A DNA stretch of 8,084 bases from Helicobacter sp. (GTDB lineage Bacteria > Campylobacterota > Campylobacteria > Campylobacterales > Helicobacteraceae): contig JARIAP010000110.1 of NCBI GenBank assembly GCA_029257755.1, positions 1 to 8,084 on the forward strand, read 5' to 3'. Below, piece after piece: positions 1 through 6,147 of this stretch. How positions within the stretch are numbered: the first letter of the stretch is position 1; every line of letters begins with the position of its first letter. The translations under genes were made by a program, and so were the position numbers. The notes under the pieces were generated by a model. It had not been told where the DNA came from, ran no database searches, and was given only the letters and a program-made list of their open reading frames with translations.

Positions 1-4
1 AAAT

Positions 5-10
5 CTCCTT
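5..10 (-). promoter_or_regulatory. Strong ribosome binding site of a gene starting just outside the left edge
   Basis: Read on the minus strand, positions 10 to 5 give AAGGAG followed by ATTT at the very edge of the window. This is a near-perfect Shine-Dalgarno sequence, better than those of most genes here, so a minus-strand start codon is expected within a few bases beyond position 1. Nothing of that protein is visible. In H. pylori and Campylobacter, as I recall, gmhA follows hldE, so gmhA is one guess, but the sequence does not show it. Confidence 0.55.
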
Positions 11-51
11 TTTTAAGTTTATGGTTAAATTATTATTGTTGTAATTATATA

Positions 52-57
52 ATTATA
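52..57 (-). promoter_or_regulatory. Candidate -10 box for the off-window gene
   Basis: The minus strand has a perfect TATAAT at 57 to 52, which would start transcription near position 45 and give a leader of roughly 45 nt before the start codon predicted beyond position 1. The spacing to the AAGGAG at 10-5 is sensible and the 243-nt gap after hldE leaves room for a separate promoter. In such AT-rich DNA a TATAAT hexamer is not rare, so this is only a candidate. Confidence 0.3.
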
Positions 58-92
58 ATCAATTTGATTTGAAATTAGATTCTAAAAATATA

Positions 93-125
93 AAATCTAT
101 TTTAAAAACTCTATTTTATAGATTT
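93..125 (-). repeat. AT-only inverted repeat downstream of hldE, possible weak terminator
   Basis: AAATCTAT at 93-100 and ATAGATTT at 118-125 form an 8-bp perfect inverted repeat with a 17-nt spacer. On the minus strand the second arm is followed by TATATTTTT, so it could end hldE transcripts about 120 nt after the stop codon. The stem has a single G-C pair and a large loop, so it is thermodynamically weak. It could equally be chance in this AT-rich spacer. No stronger terminator was seen between 1 and 243. Confidence 0.22.
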
Positions 126-243
126 AAATTTAGAGCTTATATTTTAATTTGCCTTATTTATAATATTTTATTGTTATATTTTAATATAATTTAGCATTAT
201 TTATCGGTAGTTGTAAAATTTTTTGGTCATAATTTATATGATT

Positions 244-1656
244 TTACTTTTTATCATATTTAATTTTTTTTATAATGTTTGATGTGCTTTTGTTGTCTAT
301 AAAATCTATAAGTTTTATTGATTTTGCATATTTAGAACCTACTATTTCTTTTCCTTTATAGTCCGCACCTTTTACTAAAACATCAGGGCAAATTTTTGAA
401 ATTAACTTCTCTGGTGTATCTTCATTAAAAATAACTACATAGCTAACACTTGCTAAACTTGCTAATATGAAAGCCCTATCCTCTTGTGTATTAATCGGTC
501 TAGAATCTCCCTTTAACCTTTTTACAGATAAATCACTATTTAGTCCAACAATTAAAATATCACCCAATTTTCTTGCTTTCTCAAGATAACTTACATGACC
601 ATAATGCAAAATATCAAAACAACCATTTGTAAAAACTATCTTTTTCGCATTAATTACATCGCTTATAGATTCAATGTTATATATAATTTTAGATTCTGCA
701 TCTCTTAGAATCCTTTTTGGTGCTAAGAAGTCATTAATTTCTCGTATGGTGGCAGTTGCACTTCCAATTTTGCCTATTACAACAGCTGCTGCCGCATTTG
801 CAAACTTTATTGCAAAATCAATATCATATCCTTGTGCTAGTTTTAATGCAAGTGCTGCTATAACGGTATCTCCTGCTCCACTAACATCATAAACTTCTTT
901 TGCTATTGTAGGTCGTTTATTTAAAGCGTTATCTTCATCTAAATACCCTATACCTTCTTCGCTTAATGTAATTAATGGATATTTTAATAAACATATTTTT
1001 TTTAATTTCATAAGTGCATTCAATAGCGTTTTATCATTTTTGATTGTTATTTTAGTTGCCTCCATTGCTTCTTTTTTATTTGGTGTCAATAATGTAGAAT
1101 TTTTGTATTTACTATAATCATTACCTTTTGGATCACATAATATAGGGATATTATTATCGTTTGCTAGTTTAATTAACTTTTGTGTAAAAATTTGATTCAA
1201 AACACCCTTTAAATAGTCGCTAAGTATAACACAATGATATTGTGTTATATTATTTTGTATATGATCAAACATTTCTTCATATATTTTAGATTCAAGTGGA
1301 GAATTACTCTCTTTATCAACTCTTAACATTTGGTGTTTTGAAGCCATGATTCTAGTTTTTGTTGTTGTTGGACGATTTGATTTGTAACAATGAGTAGATA
1401 TTCCTTTGCTTACTAAAAAATCATGTAATAATGATCCCTCAATATCATTTCCTATAACACCATAAATTGATACTTCAGCATCCATTGCTACTAAGTTATT
1501 TGCTACATTACATGCACCACCAAGACTTATACTTTCTTCTTGTATTTTTACAATTGGCACAGGAGATTCTGGAGAAAGTCTATCTGCATTTCCCCATACA
1601 TATTTATCAAGCATTAAATCACCTATAACTAATATCTTACTTTTTTTTGTTACCAT
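244..1656 (-). CDS. hldE: Bifunctional heptose 7-phosphate kinase / heptose 1-phosphate adenylyltransferase HldE
   Basis: This cytoplasmic two-domain enzyme (470 aa; usual length 460-480) phosphorylates D-glycero-beta-D-manno-heptose 7-phosphate at C1. After GmhB removes the 7-phosphate, it transfers AMP to make ADP-heptose for the LPS inner core. Residues 1 to about 320 are a ribokinase/PfkB domain: GDLMLD at 12-17, GGACNVANN at 46-54, and the signature DVSGAGDT at 257-264 with the presumed catalytic base D263. Residues about 335-470 are a cytidylyltransferase-like domain with TNGCFDILHYGH at 343-354, whose HxGH motif is at 351-354, then KGDSRP at 382-387 and KGADY at 429-433. The N-terminal ATG overlaps the end of hldD by 7 nt and has GAAGGA 8 nt upstream, so translation is probably coupled. 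Both catalytic halves look intact. The 3' end opens into a gene-free spacer. Confidence 0.96.
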   Translation of the reverse strand: MVTKKSKILVIGDLMLDKYVWGNADRLSPESPVPIVKIQEESISLGGACNVANNLVAMDAEVSIYGVIGNDIEGSLLHDFLVSKGISTHCYKSNRPTTTKTRIMASKHQMLRVDKESNSPLESKIYEEMFDHIQNNITQYHCVILSDYLKGVLNQIFTQKLIKLANDNNIPILCDPKGNDYSKYKNSTLLTPNKKEAMEATKITIKNDKTLLNALMKLKKICLLKYPLITLSEEGIGYLDEDNALNKRPTIAKEVYDVSGAGDTVIAALALKLAQGYDIDFAIKFANAAAAVVIGKIGSATATIREINDFLAPKRILRDAESKIIYNIESISDVINAKKIVFTNGCFDILHYGHVSYLEKARKLGDILIVGLNSDLSVKRLKGDSRPINTQEDRAFILASLASVSYVVIFNEDTPEKLISKICPDVLVKGADYKGKEIVGSKYAKSIKLIDFIDNKSTSNIIKKIKYDKK

Positions 1657-2876
1657 ATCTTTTTTCCTTCTTTTATGTCTTTTTCAATTTCTTTTATATA
1701 TGGCACATAATCTCTAATACCATATTCTAATGTATATTGTGGCTTATAGTTGGGGATAAAATTTTTAGAATCTGCTAAGGTATGATTTTGAAAAAATGGG
1801 TATGGATTTTTTATATATTTTATTTCAAAGTTAATGTTAAGTTCTTTTTTTAGAATCTCAACTATATCATTATAACTCCTTGATTTACCAAATCCAACAT
1901 TATATATAGCACCATTTTCTACCCATTCATTCATAAATAATTGAGATTTTTCATTAAAATCAACACCAAATAATTTTTCTAATACACTATTTTGAGATAT
2001 AGATTCTTTTGGCATTGATATATCATTGAATGTTCTATGAACTTTATGCCATTGCTTGGTTTGTTTATCTTTGTCTCTTAATCCATAAGTTAGCATTAAT
2101 AATTCAAGTGCTTTAACATTTGCATTTACTACATCTTGTATATATACAAAATCTCTTTGTTGTTCCCCATATTCAAACAACCTTACTATTCTATTATTTA
2201 GTGCTTGTAATGCTAATTGCAATATCATTGATGAAGTTTTATGCTTATAAAATTCATTTTTTCCATATACATTAAAATATCTAAGTCCTATTAATCCTAT
2301 GCCTTTTTCTTGCAATTCTTTTTGCAATCTTATATTTTCCATATCCATACAAAGCTTAGAAAAACCATAAATATTTTCTGGTTTTTCATTTATCCCTACA
2401 CTATTTGGTATTTCTGTATTCCCATAAACAGCGGCAGAACTAGCATATATTACATGTGCTTCATATTTATTTGCAATCCTCAAAATCTCTTTAAAGGCAT
2501 TTAAATTTACATTCATTACATGTTTCATATCCATACATGTAGTATCAGAAATTGCTGCTTGGTGAAGTATATAATCAATCTTTCCATATTTCCTTTGCAA
2601 CAATTTCATATCTTGAGTGTTTGCAATATCAAGCGATAATACTTCTACATTTTTATGTAAGCATAGATTCTTAAAATGTCCTAGAGTCGTTGGATTTCCA
2701 TTTGCAAAAGTATTTGAATCTCTAAAATAATCTAATGCTAATATTTTGCATGATTTGTGATTTAGTGCAAAATATTCTACAAGATTACTACCAATAAACC
2801 CTGCTGCACCTGTTATTAAAATAGTTTTAGAATTAAGATTTAACAAATCTACTCTTTGTTCTATTGAATGTTCCAT
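1650..2876 (-). CDS. hldD: ADP-L-glycero-D-manno-heptose 6-epimerase HldD, with a long internal insertion
   Basis: HldD converts ADP-D-glycero-beta-D-manno-heptose to the L-glycero form, the last step of heptose donor synthesis for LPS core, using bound NADP+. It is an extended short-chain dehydrogenase. The dinucleotide-binding glycine motif GAAGFIGSN is at 23-31, SSAAVYG at 146-152, and the catalytic pair Y170/K174 in YGFSK. GLRYFNVYG (197-205), RDFVYIQDV (241-249) and KNPYPFFQNHT (356-366) match what I recall of H. pylori RfaD. At 408 aa it is much longer than the usual 310-330. The excess is one block at about 258-321, between NANVKAL and AIYNVGFG, rich in K, Q, N and S. The ATG at 2876 has AAGG 7 nt upstream and an extended -10 box at 2914-2906. 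hldE follows with a 7-nt overlap, so the two form an operon. The family call is firm; the role of the insertion is unknown. Confidence 0.94.
   Translation of the reverse strand: MEHSIEQRVDLLNLNSKTILITGAAGFIGSNLVEYFALNHKSCKILALDYFRDSNTFANGNPTTLGHFKNLCLHKNVEVLSLDIANTQDMKLLQRKYGKIDYILHQAAISDTTCMDMKHVMNVNLNAFKEILRIANKYEAHVIYASSAAVYGNTEIPNSVGINEKPENIYGFSKLCMDMENIRLQKELQEKGIGLIGLRYFNVYGKNEFYKHKTSSMILQLALQALNNRIVRLFEYGEQQRDFVYIQDVVNANVKALELLMLTYGLRDKDKQTKQWHKVHRTFNDISMPKESISQNSVLEKLFGVDFNEKSQLFMNEWVENGAIYNVGFGKSRSYNDIVEILKKELNINFEIKYIKNPYPFFQNHTLADSKNFIPNYKPQYTLEYGIRDYVPYIKEIEKDIKEGKKIW
1665..1670 (-). promoter_or_regulatory. Ribosome binding site of hldE inside hldD
   Basis: The minus strand reads GAAGGA at 1670 to 1665, 8 nt before the ATG at 1656-1654. 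It lies within the last codons of hldD, whose TAA stop is at 1652-1650. This fixes the hldE start and supports co-translation of the two heptose enzymes from one message. Confidence 0.7.
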
Positions 2877-2905
2877 ACTTTAACCTTGCTTATAATTTTT
2901 GTATG

Positions 2906-2914
2906 ATTTTAGCA
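2906..2914 (-). promoter_or_regulatory. Extended -10 promoter of hldD-hldE
   Basis: The minus strand reads TGCTAAAAT at 2914 to 2906, matching the extended -10 form TGnTAnAAT typical of Helicobacter housekeeping sigma promoters. Transcription would start near 2899, leaving a leader of about 22 nt that contains AAGG at 2887-2884 before the ATG at 2876. The same core, ATGnTAAAATCATA, recurs before yajC. No clear -35 hexamer is visible, as is usual in this group. Confidence 0.5.
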
Positions 2915-2951
2915 TGTTTTACATAATGTATAATATTTTTATGCTTGATAT

Positions 2952-2967
2952 ATTTTATTAATAAAAT
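2952..2967. repeat. 16-bp perfect AT-only palindrome upstream of the hldD promoter
   Basis: Positions 2952-2967 read ATTTTATT followed by its exact reverse complement AATAAAAT, with no spacer. The centre is about 60 bp upstream of the predicted hldD transcription start. It could be a binding site for a dimeric regulator, or chance in A/T-only DNA. The rest of the 2877-3110 spacer holds the hldD promoter, the secF terminator and no convincing gene. Confidence 0.35.
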
Positions 2968-3055
2968 TAACTATTGTATTTAGGAACGAATATTTGTGAA
3001 TCTAAAATTGCAATTATATTTATTTGCATTTAAATATATAAAGATTTTATACATT

Positions 3056-3105
3056 AAAAATTATTTAACAATGGCTAAACATAAAATGTTTATATAATAT
3101 CATTG
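3056..3105 (-). terminator. Probable terminator of the yajC-secD-secF operon
   Basis: Just after the secF stop, the minus strand contains an inner hairpin with arms AAACAT and ATGTTT (positions 3077-3082 and 3086-3091) and a 3-nt loop. It is nested inside a second pair, CAATG/CATTG (3069-3073 and 3101-3105). An AT-rich stretch ending in TTTTT at 3060-3056 follows. The position, 6 nt after the stop codon at 3111, and the nested stems favour a terminator. The stems are AT-rich and short, so strength is uncertain. Confidence 0.45.
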
Positions 3106-3110
3106 AATAA

Positions 3111-4085
3111 TTATACTCTACCGCTTTCATATAATTGTCTCATACGCTTTTTCTCTTCTTGTTTTTTTGCTTTTTCTACTTCTTTTGCATAATACTTTTC
3201 AACAGAAAATTTCAATATAATAGCTAGTTTTGGAGCAATAAACATAGAGCTATATGTTCCAAATATAACTCCAACTAAAAGTGGAAGTGAAAAACCTATT
3301 ATAATTTGCCCACCAAATAAATACAAGGTTAAAACAACAAAAAACATAGTGAGTGAAGTAAGTGTTGTCCTTGTTAGCGTACTTGATATTGCTTCATTAA
3401 TTATGTCTTCAACTTTCATTTTTTTTCCTTCAAGCATTTTCTCTCTTATTCTATCAAATATAATGATTGTGTCATTTATAGAATATCCAAGTAGTGTAAG
3501 AAGGGCGGCTATAACTTCAAGATTTAAATCGATTTTAAATACAATTACACTCGCAGCAGTAATAATCACATCATGCACAAGAGCTATAATAGATGCAAGT
3601 GCAAAACGCCACTCATACCTAAAACTAACATAGGTCATCATTGCTATTGTTGCTAGAAGTAAGGATATTATTGCACTTTTACGCAATTCATCTCCAACCT
3701 TTGGTCCCACAACATCTAGTTTTCTAATGGTAAAATTACCGCTTGATTCAAGAAGCTTATATAATTGCGTATCTATTTCATTTGATTTTAAATCATCTCT
3801 AAATGGAATCTTAATTACAATTTCATTATCTGCACCAAATTTACTAACTTGTGCGTTTTTAAATCTTTCATCAACAGCTAATAACTTTCTTATATTTGAT
3901 ATTGGTGCATTTTTTTGCTCATATTGTATTTGTGCTGTGCTACCACCTGCAAAATCAATACCTAAATTAAAACCTACACCAAAAAATAGATACAAAGAAA
4001 CTATTACAATAAGTGCTGATCCTATTAATCCATATTTGCTAAAATACACGAAATCAAATATTTTATTTTGCTTAAAAATCTCCAT
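3111..4085 (-). CDS. secF: Protein translocase subunit SecF
   Basis: SecF is an inner membrane protein that pairs with SecD and uses ion-motive force to complete preprotein release on the periplasmic side of SecYEG. With the chosen start it has 324 aa, near the family norm. Visible signatures are GIDFAGG at 42-48 after TM1 (about 18-36), VVGPKVGDELR at 125-135 leading into TM2, and the highly conserved GYSINDTIIIFDRIREKM at 200-217 in and after TM4. TRTTLTSLT at 238-246 precedes the last two membrane segments. The tail, residues about 297-324, is charged and lysine-rich. Start choice: an upstream in-frame ATG at 4091 leaves AGTAGGG only 1 nt away, whereas the ATG at 4085 is 7 nt from it and gives MEIFK, resembling what I recall of H. 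pylori SecF. The secD stop lies 9 nt upstream, so translation is probably coupled. Confidence 0.95.
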   Translation of the reverse strand: MEIFKQNKIFDFVYFSKYGLIGSALIVIVSLYLFFGVGFNLGIDFAGGSTAQIQYEQKNAPISNIRKLLAVDERFKNAQVSKFGADNEIVIKIPFRDDLKSNEIDTQLYKLLESSGNFTIRKLDVVGPKVGDELRKSAIISLLLATIAMMTYVSFRYEWRFALASIIALVHDVIITAASVIVFKIDLNLEVIAALLTLLGYSINDTIIIFDRIREKMLEGKKMKVEDIINEAISSTLTRTTLTSLTMFFVVLTLYLFGGQIIIGFSLPLLVGVIFGTYSSMFIAPKLAIILKFSVEKYYAKEVEKAKKQEEKKRMRQLYESGRV

Positions 4086-4092
4086 ATACATG

Positions 4093-4099
4093 CCCTACT
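4093..4099 (-). promoter_or_regulatory. Ribosome binding site deciding the secF start
   Basis: AGTAGGG runs from 4099 to 4093 on the minus strand and includes the TAG stop codon of secD (4097-4095). It is 7 nt from the ATG at 4085-4083 and only 1 nt from the ATG at 4091-4089. The internal ATG is therefore the better start, shortening SecF by two residues compared with the longest reading frame. Confidence 0.55.
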
Positions 4100-5759
4100 T
4101 TTTTAATTTTGTATGCGATAATAGTGTATGCTCTATCTTTATGCCAAACCAAAATCTTGTATTCTTACTTTTTTCTATTTTATCCCCAAGCCACAAATAG
4201 ATTCCATGTGTGCCAATTATTGCAGTTATTATAGATGCTAATATTCCAATACCTGTTGTAATTGCAAAACCTTTTATAACCCCTGTGCCATATATATAAA
4301 GCAAAGAAGATGCAATTAAAGAGGTAATATTAGCATCAAAAATTGCCCTTGAGGCATTTTCATAACCCATTTTAAGAGATTTTACAACACTCATTCCAGC
4401 ACGCAAACCTTCTCTAACTCTTTCATTTATAATAATATTTGCATCAACTGCTATACCAACTGTTAAAACAATTCCAGCCATACCGGGTAATGTTAAGGTA
4501 GCATCAAATAAAGCCATAATAGCAATGATTAAAAATAAATTTATAATTAATGCAATTGAAGCAAAAATACCAGCCATAGAATAATAAACAATCATAAAAA
4601 CAACAACTAAAATAAAACCAGATATTAACGCAATAACTGAAGCTTTTATAGAATCTGCCCCTAAACTTGGACCAACACTCCTTTTTTCTATTACACTAAC
4701 AGGTGCTAACAATGCACCAGATTTTAGCGTAATGGATAAATCTTTAGCACTATCTTTATTAAAACTCCCAGTAATTATTCCACTACCTCCACCTATACGA
4801 ACATTAATCTTTGGTGCGGATACAATTTGTTTATCAAGAACAATTGCTAACCTTTTCCCAACATTTTTACCTGTAAAATCCCCAAATACCTCAGCACCTT
4901 TAGAATCTAATTTAAAACTAACGGCATACTCCTTATTTTCATCTAGTGTAGAACTAGCATCAATAATTGAACTGCCATCAAGAATTGGTATTGCTTTTAA
5001 TGGTAGCTTTATATTATTATTCAACGAGTTTATATATGACAAAAGCACACAATCATACCTTTCTGCTTCATAATCTGTTATATTTTCTCCATTTGCTATT
5101 CTAGCTGCAAGTGCTTCATCAACAGCCATAAATTCAAGTTGTGCATTTTTAGATATAAGTTCAACTAATCTCCTTTGTTCTTCATCGCTTTTTACACCGG
5201 GCATTTCTACTCGTATTTGATTGATTCCTTCTTTTAAAACATTTGGTTCTGTTAAGCCAAAGCCACTTAAACGCTTTCTTATGGTAAATATTACTTGTTC
5301 TAACGCTTCTTTTTGAACATTTTTTACCTCTTTTTCATCAAGTGTAATTGTAAATATATTACCATTTTTTATGCTTTTAGCACCACTTATATTTGAAATA
5401 ATTTGATTAATAATTTCTTCTTTACTAGAATCAAAAAGCACAAAACTAATCTTTTTATCATGTAACTTAAGTTTATTTATAAAAATATTTTTTTTATCAG
5501 TTTGATATTTTATTTCACTAATTATAGATGAATATCTACTTTCAAGTGCTACATCTACATCTAAATCAAGCAATAAACTTAATCCGCCCTGCAAATCAAG
5601 ACCTAATGTAATTTTTGCTTTATCACTAAAAAATGGATATTTATCTGGATCTTGAAAAAAAGATGGTATGCTAAAAAATATCCCAAACAAACAAGCCACA
5701 ATAAAAACTAAAAGTCTGTAGTTAAATGGTTTTTGTATATGAGTATTGTTTCTTGCCAT
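4095..5759 (-). CDS. secD: Protein translocase subunit SecD
   Basis: SecD is the larger partner of SecF in the ion-driven accessory complex of the Sec translocon. The order of parts is TM1 at about 12-32, the LGLDLQGG signature at 52-59, a long periplasmic P1 region to about 365 with RVEMPGV at 183-189, then RSVGPSLG at 360-367. A five-helix membrane bundle follows. TM4 carries the hallmark GIAVDANIIINERVREG at 435-451, whose Asp (D439) corresponds to the conserved residue implicated in ion transfer in other SecDF proteins. At 554 aa it is within the range for separate SecD proteins and slightly longer than the H. pylori homologue as I recall it. The ATG at 5759 has only a weak, distant AGGG about 11 nt upstream. 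It sits 21 nt after yajC, so it probably relies on ribosomes arriving from yajC. The charged C-terminal tail (about 528-554) is cytoplasmic. Confidence 0.96.
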   Translation of the reverse strand: MARNNTHIQKPFNYRLLVFIVACLFGIFFSIPSFFQDPDKYPFFSDKAKITLGLDLQGGLSLLLDLDVDVALESRYSSIISEIKYQTDKKNIFINKLKLHDKKISFVLFDSSKEEIINQIISNISGAKSIKNGNIFTITLDEKEVKNVQKEALEQVIFTIRKRLSGFGLTEPNVLKEGINQIRVEMPGVKSDEEQRRLVELISKNAQLEFMAVDEALAARIANGENITDYEAERYDCVLLSYINSLNNNIKLPLKAIPILDGSSIIDASSTLDENKEYAVSFKLDSKGAEVFGDFTGKNVGKRLAIVLDKQIVSAPKINVRIGGGSGIITGSFNKDSAKDLSITLKSGALLAPVSVIEKRSVGPSLGADSIKASVIALISGFILVVVFMIVYYSMAGIFASIALIINLFLIIAIMALFDATLTLPGMAGIVLTVGIAVDANIIINERVREGLRAGMSVVKSLKMGYENASRAIFDANITSLIASSLLYIYGTGVIKGFAITTGIGILASIITAIIGTHGIYLWLGDKIEKSKNTRFWFGIKIEHTLLSHTKLKK

Positions 5760-5780
5760 TATTTGTTTTACCCTAATAAT

Positions 5781-6092
5781 TTATTTACTTTTATTATCTT
5801 CTTTTGAATTATTAATACTAGATTCTTCTTTTTCTAAATCATCAACCTTATATGCTACAAAATCTTTTGCCAATTTTACATTATTATCTCCAAGCACAAC
5901 AGATATAAATCTATCTTCTTGTTTTATAACTTCACACACAAAACCACCATTTGTAACTATCTTATCCCCTCGTTTTAGAGATGATACCATTTCGGCATGT
6001 TTTTTTCTTTGCTGTTGTTGAGGACGAAACACTAAAAAGTAAAAAACTAAAATAAGAACTGCTAATGGTAAAAAACTTAAAAGCTCTTGCAT
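5781..6092 (-). CDS. yajC: Preprotein translocase accessory subunit YajC
   Basis: YajC is a small single-span inner membrane protein that co-purifies with SecDF and SecYEG. This one has 103 aa, typical for the family. It shows one N-terminal membrane helix (about 5-22) with no cleavage site, immediately followed by the characteristic FRPQQQQRKKHAEM at 22-35. The cytoplasmic motif KRGDKIVTNGG at 40-50 and an Asn/Lys/Glu/Ser-rich, probably disordered tail from about 84 complete it. The ATG at 6092 has AAAGG 8 nt upstream. It is the first gene of the yajC-secD-secF unit. An extended -10 box at 6139-6131 suggests its own promoter, although read-through from nhaA, 55 nt upstream, is also possible because I see no good terminator between them. 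Confidence 0.95.
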   Translation of the reverse strand: MQELLSFLPLAVLILVFYFLVFRPQQQQRKKHAEMVSSLKRGDKIVTNGGFVCEVIKQEDRFISVVLGDNNVKLAKDFVAYKVDDLEKEESSINNSKEDNKSK

Positions 6093-6130
6093 AATTAAAA
6101 CCTTTCATAATTTTTAAAATAAAAGCTATG

Positions 6131-6139
6131 ATTTTACCA
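6131..6139 (-). promoter_or_regulatory. Extended -10 promoter of yajC-secD-secF
   Basis: The minus strand reads TGGTAAAAT at 6139 to 6131, an extended -10 element in the 55-nt gap between nhaA and yajC. A start near 6124 would give a leader of about 32 nt including AAAGG at 6105-6101. The wider core ATGGTAAAATCATA differs from the hldD promoter core at one base only, which strengthens both calls. Confidence 0.5.
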
Positions 6140-6147
6140 TAAAAGTG

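Noticed and set aside
674..892. Open frames on the plus strand inside hldE, hldD, secF, secD, yajC and nhaA (for example 674-892, 3727-4200, 4732-5073, 5746-6021).
   Set aside because: They lie opposite strongly conserved genes, have no family resemblance or ribosome binding site that I can see, and show the composition expected of antisense shadows.
1641..1648. A run of eight A on the coding strand in codons 3-6 of hldE, as a possible phase-variation switch.
   Set aside because: An equal A8 run occurs near the 3' end of hldE (264-271) and in secD (5488-5495), so such runs follow from AAA-rich codon use. It is short for Helicobacter slippage tracts, and no G/C homopolymer or dinucleotide tract is present.
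2914..2961. A short plus-strand open frame of 15 codons in the hldD upstream spacer as a possible small peptide.
   Set aside because: It has no ribosome binding site, is A/T-driven in composition, and overlaps the hldD promoter on the opposite strand.
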